From Campylobacter sp. CCUG 57310 (GTDB lineage: Bacteria > Campylobacterota > Campylobacteria > Campylobacterales > Campylobacteraceae): a DNA stretch of 64,000 nucleotides. This document shows positions 1-7,578 of the stretch, piece by piece. Under the pieces are notes generated by a model. It did not search any database. It was not told the DNA's origin and saw only the letters and a program-made list of their open reading frames with translations. The position numbers and the translations under genes are program-made. Position 1 is the stretch's first letter; each line of letters begins with the position of its first letter. The stretch lies in contig NZ_CP053845.1 of assembly GCF_013201975.1 (NCBI RefSeq), positions 1,302,001 to 1,366,000 of the forward strand, written 5' to 3'.

Positions 1-2323
1 CAACAGGAATATTTTCCATAACATAGCCATTATTTTTGATGTCAGGAGTAACTATTACTGTTTTGTTTTCCTTTGTTCCATCCGGTTTTGTAATAGTGAT
101 ATTTAATGTATCGCCTACCTCTGTTGCAGGAGGAACTGTTATGGTTACTTTTGTTTGATTTGGATTGCCGTCTGAATCGTTTTCTGATTTGTTTAGTAAT
201 CCGTCATTATTTGTATCTTCATCAAATTTAACCGTAGGCGCAGGGGTTGGAGTTATATCTACTGTTACCCCATCACTTCCTTTAGGACTTTCATTACCTG
301 CCTTGTCGGTAATAGTGGCTTCTACTTTTGAAAGCTTGCCGTCTTCAACAGGAATATTTTCCATAACATAGCCATTATTTTTGATGTCAGGAGTAACTAT
401 TACTGTTTTGTTTTCCTTTGTTCCATCCGGTTTTGTAATAGTGATATTTAATGTATCGCCTACCTCTGTTGCAGGAGGAACTGTTATGGTTACTTTTGTT
501 TGATTTGGATTGCCGTCTGAATCGTTTTCTGATTTGTTTAGTAATCCGTCATTATTTGTATCTTCATCAAATTTAACCGTAGGCGCAGGGGTTGGAGTTA
601 TATCTACTGTTACCCCATCACTTCCTTTAGGACTTTCATTACCTGCCTTGTCGGTAATAGTGGCTTCTACTTTTGAAAGCTTGCCGTCTTCAACAGGAAT
701 ATTTTCCATAACATAGCCATTATTTTTGATGTCAGGAGTAACTATTACTGTTTTGTTTTCCTTTGTTCCATCCGGTTTTGTAATAGTGATATTTAATGTA
801 TCGCCTACCTCTGTTGCAGGAGGAACTGTTATGGTTACTTTTGTTTGATTTGGATTGCCGTCTGAATCGTTTTCTGATTTGTTTAGTAATCCGTCATTAT
901 TTGTATCTTCATCAAATTTAACCGTAGGCGCAGGGGTTGGAGTTATATCTACTGTTACCCCATCACTTCCTTTAGGACTTTCATTACCTGCCTTGTCGGT
1001 AATAGTGGCTTCTACTTTTGAAAGCTTGCCGTCTTCAACAGGAATATTTTCCATAACATAGCCATTATTTTTGATGTCAGGAGTAACTATTACTGTTTTG
1101 TTTTCCTTTGTTCCATCCGGTTTTGTAATAGTGATATTTAATGTATCGCCTACCTCTGTTGCAGGAGGAACTGTTATGGTTACTTTTGTTTGATTTGGAT
1201 TGCCGTCTGAATCGTTTTCTGATTTGTTTAGTAATCCGTCATTATTTGTATCTTCATCAAATTTAACCGTAGGCGCAGGGGTTGGAGTTATATCTACTGT
1301 TACCCCATCACTTCCTTTAGGACTTTCATTACCTGCCTTGTCGGTAATAGTGGCTTCTACTTTTGAAAGCTTGCCGTCTTCAACAGGAATATTTTCCATA
1401 ACATAGCCATTATTTTTGATGTCAGGAGTAACTATTACTGTTTTGTTTTCCTTTGTTCCATCCGGTTTTGTAATAGTGATATTTAATGTATCGCCTACCT
1501 CTGTTGCAGGAGGAACTGTTATGGTTACTTTTGTTTGATTTGGATTGCCGTCTGAATCGTTTTCTGATTTGTTTAGTAATCCGTCATTATTTGTATCTTC
1601 ATCAAATTTAACCGTAGGCGCAGGGGTTGGAGTTATATCTACTGTTACCCCATCACTTCCTTTAGGACTTTCATTACCTGCCTTGTCGGTAATAGTGGCT
1701 TCTACTTTTGAAAGCTTGCCGTCTTCAACAGGAATATTTTCCATAACATAGCCATTATTTTTGATGTCAGGAGTAACTATTACTGTTTTGTTTTCCTTTG
1801 TTCCATCCGGTTTTGTAATAGTGATATTTAATGTATCGCCTACCTCTGTTGCAGGAGGAACTGTTATGGTTACTTTTGTTTGATTTGGATTGCCGTCTGA
1901 ATCGTTTTCTGATTTGTTTAGTAATCCGTCATTATTTGTATCTTCATCAAATTTAACCGTAGGCGCAGGGGTTGGAGTTATATCTACTGTTACCCCATCA
2001 CTTCCTTTAGGACTTTCATTACCTGCCTTGTCGGTAATAGTGGCTTCTACTTTTGAAAGCTTGCCGTCTTCAACAGGAATATTTTCCATAACATAGCCAT
2101 TATTTTTGATGTCAGGAGTAACTATTACTGTTTTGTTTTCCTTTGTTCCATCCGGTTTTGTAATAGTGATATTTAATGTATCGCCTACCTCTGTTGCAGG
2201 AGGAACTGTTATGGTTACTTTTGTTTGATTTGGATTGCCGTCTGAATCGTTTTCTGATTTGTTTAGTAATCCGTCATTATTTGTATCTTCATCAAATTTA
2301 ACCGTAGGCGCAGGGGTTGGAGT
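1..2323 (-). repeat. Tandem 345-bp coding repeats, about 6.7 copies
   Basis: A 345-bp unit (115 codons) is repeated head to tail from the left edge to 2323. Comparing the sequence at offsets of 345 and 1380 bases I saw no substitution between copies. The unit encodes an Ig-like module beginning TPTPAPTVKFDED and ending SDGVTVDI, with the loop DTNNDGLLNKSE inside. The first copy begins at residue 164 of the adhesin. The array continues past the window edge, so the true copy number is unknown. Confidence 0.97.
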
Positions 2324-2812
2324 AGTGTCGCCATCTGGAAAACTTGCTCCAAGTGATGTTCTAAAATCTCTAGTATTTGATAAAGGATTATCCAGATCAC
2401 CATAATCTGCAACCACGTTAGATATACTACCACTTCTTGTAAAAGATGTTTGGCTAAAAGTTCCTTCAGAATTTATAGCGCCACTACCGCCTCCGGCTGC
2501 AGTCGCCTCCAAACCTTCTAAATTTTGACCCCTTAAGATACCCTGCTGCAAAGAATTTATATCTGCAATTACATTATCTTGCGATCCTGAGTCTATAAAA
2601 CCTTGATTTAAAGCTAGTTCATCATTACCCAAAACTGTTGCTTCTTTACCATTGTTAAGAGCTATAACAATACTACTTGATTCTCCTTGGGTCTTTATGG
2701 TTTCTCCTAAATAAACTTCATCTCCAAGCTTAAGAGTTCTCTCGTTTCCGTTAGCGTCTACTGCTAAAACTGTTCCTGAAATTTGCTTTACTACACCAGT
2801 GATAGTTGCCAT
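1..2812 (-). CDS. LapA-like giant adhesin, N-terminal part (partial at left edge)
   Basis: The first 937 codons of a very large surface protein lie in the window and the gene runs off the left edge. Residues 1-100 (MATITGVVKQISGTV...) look like the N-terminal retention module of LapA/BapA-type type I secreted adhesins. A TAAG motif follows at residues 104-107, the position and sequence cut by LapG-type periplasmic proteases in LapA, and then a Gly/Ser-rich linker. From residue 164 the protein is made of identical 115-residue Ig-like repeats containing an EF-hand-like loop. The ATG is preceded by AAGGAA. In this family the retention module plugs the outer-membrane TolC-like pore until it is cleaved. 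The secretion genes and the C-terminal secretion signal are not in the window. Family assignment is by pattern; the function as a biofilm or host adhesin is inferred. Confidence 0.85.
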   Translation of the reverse strand, partial: MATITGVVKQISGTVLAVDANGNERTLKLGDEVYLGETIKTQGESSSIVIALNNGKEATVLGNDELALNQGFIDSGSQDNVIADINSLQQGILRGQNLEGLEATAAGGGSGAINSEGTFSQTSFTRSGSISNVVADYGDLDNPLSNTRDFRTSLGASFPDGDTTPTPAPTVKFDEDTNNDGLLNKSENDSDGNPNQTKVTITVPPATEVGDTLNITITKPDGTKENKTVIVTPDIKNNGYVMENIPVEDGKLSKVEATITDKAGNESPKGSDGVTVDITPTPAPTVKFDEDTNNDGLLNKSENDSDGNPNQTKVTITVPPATEVGDTLNITITKPDGTKENKTVIVTPDIKNNGYVMENIPVEDGKLSKVEATITDKAGNESPKGSDGVTVDITPTPAPTVKFDEDTNNDGLLNKSENDSDGNPNQTKVTITVPPATEVGDTLNITITKPDGTKENKTVIVTPDIKNNGYVMENIPVEDGKLSKVEATITDKAGNESPKGSDGVTVDITPTPAPTVKFDEDTNNDGLLNKSENDSDGNPNQTKVTITVPPATEVGDTLNITITKPDGTKENKTVIVTPDIKNNGYVMENIPVEDGKLSKVEATITDKAGNESPKGSDGVTVDITPTPAPTVKFDEDTNNDGLLNKSENDSDGNPNQTKVTITVPPATEVGDTLNITITKPDGTKENKTVIVTPDIKNNGYVMENIPVEDGKLSKVEATITDKAGNESPKGSDGVTVDITPTPAPTVKFDEDTNNDGLLNKSENDSDGNPNQTKVTITVPPATEVGDTLNITITKPDGTKENKTVIVTPDIKNNGYVMENIPVEDGKLSKVEATITDKAGNESPKGSDGVTVDITPTPAPTVKFDEDTNNDGLLNKSENDSDGNPNQTKVTITVPPATEVGDTLNITITKPDGTKENKTVIVTPDIKNNGYVMENIPV

Positions 2813-2841
2813 AGCACATTCCTTTTTTTAAAATTTTTTAT

Positions 2842-2847
2842 ATTATA
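2842..2847 (-). promoter_or_regulatory. Probable -10 box of the adhesin gene
   Basis: TATAAT on the minus strand lies 30 bases upstream of the adhesin ATG. The predicted start site gives a short leader containing AAGGAA. The -35 zone falls inside the 2864-2895 palindrome. Confidence 0.5.
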
Positions 2848-2863
2848 CATTAGACTGCGTAAA

Positions 2864-2895
2864 ATTTTCTATTGTACTTGGGTACAATAGAAAAT
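2864..2895. promoter_or_regulatory. Perfect 14-bp inverted repeat upstream of the adhesin
   Basis: The arms ATTTTCTATTGTAC (2864-2877) and GTACAATAGAAAAT (2882-2895) are exact reverse complements around TTGG. It sits between two divergent genes, so a terminator for either is unlikely. It covers the expected -35 zone of the adhesin promoter. An operator for an unknown regulator or a remnant of a lost gene's terminator are the options. Confidence 0.6.
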
Positions 2896-3037
2896 CTCTC
2901 TATCAATTCATTTTTCACACTGTTTAATTTGACAAAAATACTAATATCTAAAACAAATAATATTAATTTACGTATTTAAAATAATCTTTAATATGATAAA
3001 ATAACTGCCCAATACCAAAATTTCAAAGGAGTTAATC

Positions 3038-3250
3038 ATGAAAAAACTAGCTATCATAGCTACAATAACACTGCTTTTTGCAGGATGTGCACAAGACAAG
3101 CCAAAACCTACGGCAAACCAGATGCAAGATGGATGTCCGCATCATCAAATGCATCATAACGACGGCAAATCCTGTGGTCACTCTTGCGAGCAAGGCTGTG
3201 CTCATCATGGCGACCATGGACATCATCACGGTCATCACCACCACCATTAA
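3038..3250 (+). CDS. Small histidine-rich lipoprotein, probable metal binder
   Basis: This 70-residue product has a lipoprotein signal peptide (lipobox LLFAGC, Cys17) and then a short Lys/Pro stretch. A His/Cys-rich tail carries CPHHQMHH, CGHSCEQGC and a terminal run of His broken by Gly and Asp. Such tails bind Ni, Zn or Cu ions in other bacterial proteins, so metal storage or buffering at the envelope is likely, but the metal is not shown. AAAGGAG precedes the ATG with normal spacing. The gene is monocistronic, ending at a strong bidirectional terminator. No named family was recognised. Confidence 0.8.
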   Translation: MKKLAIIATITLLFAGCAQDKPKPTANQMQDGCPHHQMHHNDGKSCGHSCEQGCAHHGDHGHHHGHHHHH

Positions 3251-3254
3251 TATA

Positions 3255-3285
3255 AAATTTGAGTGCCCTAAAAGCACTCAAATTT
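3255..3285. terminator. Bidirectional terminator between convergent genes
   Basis: A perfect 12-bp stem (AAATTTGAGTGC / GCACTCAAATTT) with a 7-base loop lies between the His-rich lipoprotein gene and the NfeD gene, which converge on it. Confidence 0.8.
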
Positions 3286-3289
3286 CGCT

Positions 3290-3688
3290 TTAGTCGTTTT
3301 TTAGTATGACTTTATTTCCTTTTGTGCCGACTACTTGGACTTTCTGTCCATCTTTTAAATCACCGTCATAACTCCAAAGAGTACCTTTAAAATATACCAT
3401 TCCTTCTTTTATCTCGCCCTCTCCGATCTCGTTTAAAAAGTCATCTTTTACCTCATCTTTTGAGCTATAAAACCTCTCTTTCATAGGCTTTTTAAGCAGG
3501 ATTAAGAGCGCAACGGAGATAAGCGAGGCGAGTAAAATTTGAACATGCCACGAAAAATCTATAAAAAATCCTAAAATTCCGACAGCTAAAAATCCAAGGC
3601 CAAAAAATAGAAGAAAAAACGATCCCACAAGCAACTCTGCAACCACCAAAAGCATACCAAAAGCCAAAACAAGATACGGAGGTATCAT
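3290..3688 (-). CDS. NfeD-like membrane protein
   Basis: This 132-residue protein has two or three hydrophobic segments (about residues 3-60, with LLVGSFFLLFFGLGFL) and then a small soluble C-terminal domain (residues 85-132) of the OB-fold type seen in short NfeD proteins. It directly follows the SPFH gene (9-bp gap), and short NfeD proteins are known partners of SPFH/stomatin proteins in membrane microdomains. AAGGAG stands before the ATG. The role is inferred to be membrane organisation or quality control; no enzyme motif is present. Confidence 0.85.
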   Translation of the reverse strand: MIPPYLVLAFGMLLVVAELLVGSFFLLFFGLGFLAVGILGFFIDFSWHVQILLASLISVALLILLKKPMKERFYSSKDEVKDDFLNEIGEGEIKEGMVYFKGTLWSYDGDLKDGQKVQVVGTKGNKVILKND

Positions 3689-3697
3689 CTCTACTCC

Positions 3698-4609
3698 TTA
3701 TTTTGCTTTATTTGATATAAAATCCTTTAGAACGCTTAGCGAACCTATAAGTTCGGTAGCCTCATAAGGGACTAAAATTTTATCATTGGCACTGTTTTTA
3801 GCCAGCTCGTTAAATGCCGCGACTCTATCTCTAGCAAGCAAAAATTCAGCCGCATTTTTATTCTGAGCCATACTCTCGTTTATCATATCCATCGCGTCTT
3901 TTTGACCTTGGGCTATGGCGATTTGCTCGTATTTTTTCGCATCCGCCATTCTTTCGATAGCTTCAGCTTGAAGCACTTTTTCTTGTTTTAAAGCCTCTGC
4001 GTTGCGTATCAAAGCCTCTTTTTCAGCTTGAGCCTTAAGCTCGATAGCTCGCTTTTCACGCTCGGCTTTCATCTGCATATTCATAGCCGCTTCAATGCCG
4101 GCAGGAACCGAAATTTCAGAAATTTCAACGCGCATGATCTTTACGCCCCAGTTGCTGGCAGCATCGCCAAGAGCTACTTGAAGAGCCGAATTTAATCGGT
4201 CGCGAGAGCTTAACGTATCATCAAGATTCATAGCTCCTATCTCGCCGCGCAGGGTCGTCATAGCCAAATTTGCGATAGCTTTTTTATAGCTATCTACGTT
4301 ATAAAGCGCCATTTTTCCGTCGGTTACTTTTAAAAATACGATTCCGTCAACGGATATATTGACGTTGTCTTTAGTGATAACTTGCTGCTTAAGTATATCC
4401 ACAAGCTGTTCTCTTACCGTTATAACCGCGCGAATTTGATCTATAAAAGGTATGATAAGGTGAAATCCGCCATCTAAAATTTTATGAAATTTACCAAGCC
4501 TCTCGATAATCATAATATCAGATTGAGAGACGATTTTGATACCTGCTTTTAAAAACAAAAACGCTAAAACAGCTACCACGAGCCCAAACACCATAAATTC
4601 GCTATACAT
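3698..4609 (-). CDS. SPFH/Band 7 (stomatin-like, QmcA-type) membrane protein
   Basis: The 303-residue product has one N-terminal membrane anchor (residues 5-25), an SPFH/Band 7 domain (about 28-190, with SQSDIMIIERLGK and VREQLVDILKQQVITKDNV), and an Ala/Glu/Lys-rich coiled coil (about 185-265). These are the parts of paraslipin/QmcA proteins, which form large oligomeric cages on the membrane and often associate with FtsH-type proteases. It is the first gene of a two-gene operon with NfeD. AAGGAG lies 5 bases before the ATG. Confidence 0.92.
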   Translation of the reverse strand: MYSEFMVFGLVVAVLAFLFLKAGIKIVSQSDIMIIERLGKFHKILDGGFHLIIPFIDQIRAVITVREQLVDILKQQVITKDNVNISVDGIVFLKVTDGKMALYNVDSYKKAIANLAMTTLRGEIGAMNLDDTLSSRDRLNSALQVALGDAASNWGVKIMRVEISEISVPAGIEAAMNMQMKAEREKRAIELKAQAEKEALIRNAEALKQEKVLQAEAIERMADAKKYEQIAIAQGQKDAMDMINESMAQNKNAAEFLLARDRVAAFNELAKNSANDKILVPYEATELIGSLSVLKDFISNKAK

Positions 4610-4692
4610 CTTAACTCCTTTTTGAAATTTATCAAATTATAACACATATACATTTAAAGGGCGGCAATACAAATTTATAAACAAATTTGTTA

Positions 4693-4698
4693 TATAAT
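4693..4698 (+). promoter_or_regulatory. -10 box for the NlpE-like lipoprotein gene
   Basis: TATAAT lies about 33 bases upstream of the ATG at 4731, as usual for Campylobacter sigma-70 promoters, which rarely show a -35 hexamer. Confidence 0.55.
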
Positions 4699-4730
4699 TG
4701 CTAACTTTAATCAAGCTATAAAGGCAAAAA

Positions 4731-5153
4731 ATGAAAAATTTTATATTTTTAGGCGTGGCTTTGATTTTATTTAGCGGTTGCGCCTCGCAAAATTTAAGCA
4801 AACAAGATTGTGATACCAAAGAAACTCTGCCAGCCTGTAGCGTTAGCGCCGACGTAGCGGGAGTGTATGAGGCTAGCATCTTATGTGCCGACTGCAAAGT
4901 GGCCGTTAGCACGCTAGAGCTTTTTAAAAACGGAAATTTTATGCTTGAAACTGTCATCCATAAAAAAAGCTCTCAAAGAACCCTTGAAAACGGAACATAC
5001 ACTATAAAAGGCACCGAAGTAACTCTAGTAAATCAATACAAAGAAAAGACGGTTTATAAATTTGACGGAAGAAATTTAACCAAGCTTGAAAACAAAGATA
5101 GCTTCATAAAAGAGGTTTTCGGACAAAATTTGATCTATAAACCTCTAAAGTAG
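4731..5153 (+). CDS. NlpE-like lipoprotein
   Basis: The 140-residue product has a lipoprotein signal peptide (lipobox LFSGC, Cys17). Its core, from residue 43 (GVYEASILCADCKVAVSTLEL), matches the N-terminal domain of NlpE, including the CxxC pair. In E. coli NlpE senses envelope and surface stress and is tied to copper resistance. The second (OB-fold) domain of full-length NlpE is missing, so this is a single-domain form. It may report envelope or copper stress, but a Cpx partner is not visible here. Confidence 0.75.
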   Translation: MKNFIFLGVALILFSGCASQNLSKQDCDTKETLPACSVSADVAGVYEASILCADCKVAVSTLELFKNGNFMLETVIHKKSSQRTLENGTYTIKGTEVTLVNQYKEKTVYKFDGRNLTKLENKDSFIKEVFGQNLIYKPLK

Positions 5154-5241
5154 GTTTTAAAACAAGATTGATTTACGATTTTAAAGCTTATAAATGCCTC
5201 TTTAAAGACTTGGTTTAATATCTTTTAATAATAAAAAGTTG

Positions 5242-5247
5242 TATAAT
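5242..5247 (+). promoter_or_regulatory. -10 box for lipoprotein gene at 5281
   Basis: TATAAT lies 33 bases before the ATG at 5281. AAGGAGG follows 6-7 bases before the ATG. Confidence 0.55.
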
Positions 5248-5280
5248 CGTTTAAAATAATAACTTTAAGGAGGCTTTTTG

Positions 5281-6270
5281 ATGAGAATTTACATAAATGC
5301 TTTACTGTCGATTTTAGTAGCCGTCATCTTCATAGGGTGTACTCCCAAAAGCGCTCCTGAGCCAATCGTAACGCCTGATATAAATACAACCCAAGAAGTA
5401 ATCAAACCAAAGCCTAAGCCAAAACCAAAGCCTAAGCCAAAACCAAAGCCTGAAATAAAACAAGAAGAGGTCAAAAAAGAGCTTAGCCAACAAGATTACT
5501 ATAATAAAATTTTCATCAAAAGAGACATATCGGCAAACTCTCAAAGTATAGTTTTTACACATTATAAAGACGAAACAAGAGTTGTTGTGTATTCAGATAG
5601 CCTAACCGATGAAGGCAGGCAAAAATGCAAATTTGACGAAGCGGTAAATTTCAAAGACGGAAAATTTTATTATGAAAAAGATGGAGTCAAAGCCGCATTT
5701 TCTCTTCTGATAGAAGATGGGATTTTAAGCGTTACGACTAGCGGTAAAAAAGTAAATTTATGCAAAAACGGCACCTTTCACGGTATATATAAAGAAAATA
5801 AAAAATCCAAAAACATAATCGCCAAATACTCATTTACAAAATTTAGCAAAGACGCCAAACTTGAAGACATCCTAAAAGAGTATCCACAAGATCGCATCAA
5901 AAAAGGTGCGGGGTATCCCGATAAAAAAGGCAACGAAACATTTGAATACTATGTGCTTGATTCTAAATTCGAGCCTCTGTTTTACATCATAACCGCAGCA
6001 GACGACAAGATACTTGAAATTCACGTCATATCACCGATTTACAAGACTCCGCAAGGACTATCCACGGCCTCTACGCTAAAAGATATCTTTAAGCAGCTTG
6101 AAGTGACAAAGATATCCTCAAAAGAGGATAAGATATTTATGGAGGTCAAAATACTTGGCGTGAAATTTGAATTTGACGGCTCAAATTTGATAGGCAAAAA
6201 ACAACACAGCATAGATACTTTAAGCATTGACAGTCCAGTTTCTAAGATCATAGTGCTGTGGGATAAATAA
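5281..6270 (+). CDS. Lipoprotein with Lys-Pro repeat spacer, unknown function
   Basis: This 329-residue protein has a lipoprotein signal (lipobox IFIGC, Cys20). About nine consecutive Lys-Pro dipeptides (near residues 42-58) form a stiff, extended spacer like that of TonB, here presumably lifting the domain off the membrane. The remaining 260 residues form a soluble domain I do not recognise; it contains FHGIYKENKKSKN and several KxFxYE-type strands. The ATG at 5281 was chosen over an adjoining upstream TTG because of AAGGAGG spacing. The downstream MFS gene starts 2 bases after the stop, so the two are probably cotranscribed. Confidence 0.8.
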   Translation: MRIYINALLSILVAVIFIGCTPKSAPEPIVTPDINTTQEVIKPKPKPKPKPKPKPKPEIKQEEVKKELSQQDYYNKIFIKRDISANSQSIVFTHYKDETRVVVYSDSLTDEGRQKCKFDEAVNFKDGKFYYEKDGVKAAFSLLIEDGILSVTTSGKKVNLCKNGTFHGIYKENKKSKNIIAKYSFTKFSKDAKLEDILKEYPQDRIKKGAGYPDKKGNETFEYYVLDSKFEPLFYIITAADDKILEIHVISPIYKTPQGLSTASTLKDIFKQLEVTKISSKEDKIFMEVKILGVKFEFDGSNLIGKKQHSIDTLSIDSPVSKIIVLWDK

Positions 6271-6272
6271 GT

Positions 6273-7475
6273 TTGAATAAATTTATATCGCTTTTAAAGA
6301 GAGAGCGAATTTTTGCAAGGCTCTCTCTTATTCAACTCATTTGTTATTTTGGAGTTTGGTTTTCTCATACGGGAGTTTTTACGCTTCTTATAAAGCTTGA
6401 CGCGCCTGTTTGGGCGATAACTCTAGCCGCAGCTACGGCGTTTTTACCCGGAGTCGTGCTAGCTCCTTTTAGCGGCGTTATCGTAGATAAATTCAACCCA
6501 AAACCTATGCTTGTATCTCTTATCGTGATTGAAGCGATAACTGTTTTTATCCTGATTTTTATCAACTCTCTTGATATGCTTTGGTTGCTTTTTATCATCA
6601 TTTTTGTCCGATCGGCGGCAGGCGGGACATATTTTCAGGTCGAGATGAGTATGTTTCCTAAAATTTTAACCAAAGAGGATTTAAAGCTAGCTAACGAAAT
6701 TCACGCTCTGATATTTTCTATCTCCTACACCTCGGGCATGGGACTTGCGGGAATTTATATACACTTTTTCGGGATTAAAAGCGCATTTTTGCTTGATTGC
6801 GCTCTATACGTATTTGCTCTATTTTTGCTTTTAAAGCTAGATATAAAAAATATGGCGAAAAACAAAGGCGAGAAGGCTTTGCATATGCTTAAAGAGGGGC
6901 TTGGCTACATAAAGCAAAATCCTCTTGTGATGCATCTAATTATCTTACACGGCATCGTAGGAGTTACTTCATATGATGCTCTTGTGGCGCTTTTAGCCGA
7001 TTATCAATACAAAGAGCTGCTTTCAGCTTCGCTTGTAATAGGATTTATAAACGCGGCTAGATCCATCGCGCTTTTGATAGGTCCGATACTTCTTAGCAAA
7101 TTTGTAAATACAAAGACCTTATTTTATATCTACATCGGTCACGGCATAGGCGTTTGCATATGGGGAATTTTGCAGTTTAACTTCTATCTTGGCTTTTTAG
7201 GGACGATGGCGGCAGGGTTTTTTACCTCAAGCCTTTGGAGCTATACCTTTACCCTGCTTCAACAGAAATGCGACGATAGATACTACGGACGAATTATCGC
7301 CTATAACGATATGGTTTATCTTGGCATAGGAGCGCTAACTTCAGCCGGCATAGGATTGCTATTTAAGCTAGGTCTTAAGCTATGGGGCATTACTATCATT
7401 ATGGGGTGTATGTTTTTCCTAGGCGCTATCTACTGGAATGCGGTTTATAAGAGATATAGAAATTTGCTAGATTAA
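6273..7475 (+). CDS. MFS transporter (EntS-like MFS_3 group)
   Basis: A 400-residue polytopic protein with about twelve hydrophobic segments. The loop between segments 2 and 3 reads SGVIVDKFNPKP, the MFS motif A position (G-x-x-x-D-x-x). The overall pattern resembles the MFS_3/EntS group, which exports siderophores or drugs; the substrate is not readable from sequence. It starts with TTG right after the preceding stop codon, which suggests translational coupling to the lipoprotein. Confidence 0.85.
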   Translation: MNKFISLLKRERIFARLSLIQLICYFGVWFSHTGVFTLLIKLDAPVWAITLAAATAFLPGVVLAPFSGVIVDKFNPKPMLVSLIVIEAITVFILIFINSLDMLWLLFIIIFVRSAAGGTYFQVEMSMFPKILTKEDLKLANEIHALIFSISYTSGMGLAGIYIHFFGIKSAFLLDCALYVFALFLLLKLDIKNMAKNKGEKALHMLKEGLGYIKQNPLVMHLIILHGIVGVTSYDALVALLADYQYKELLSASLVIGFINAARSIALLIGPILLSKFVNTKTLFYIYIGHGIGVCIWGILQFNFYLGFLGTMAAGFFTSSLWSYTFTLLQQKCDDRYYGRIIAYNDMVYLGIGALTSAGIGLLFKLGLKLWGITIIMGCMFFLGAIYWNAVYKRYRNLLD

Positions 7476-7491
7476 AAAAAGATAAATAAAA

Positions 7492-7526
7492 TAAGACTTG
7501 CAACTCTAACTAAAGCACAAGTCTTA
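7492..7526. terminator. Bidirectional terminator
   Basis: TAAGACTTG (7492-7500) pairs with CAAGTCTTA (7518-7526), flanked by A/T runs, between the convergent MFS and chemoreceptor genes. Confidence 0.55.
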
Positions 7527-7578
7527 AAAATAGCTAAAAATCAGCAACTAAAGGCTAAAAATCAAAGCCTATTATGCT

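Noticed and set aside
165-2096. Six identical 68-residue plus-strand frames in the repeat region
   Set aside because: They are antisense shadows of the 345-bp adhesin repeat on the minus strand and have no sensible start signals of their own.
1-2323. CRISPR-like regular repetition
   Set aside because: Units are 345 bp, contiguous, in frame and without unique spacers.
3047-3293. Frames overlapping the His-rich lipoprotein on both strands
   Set aside because: Their composition simply mirrors the His codons, and they run into the terminator.
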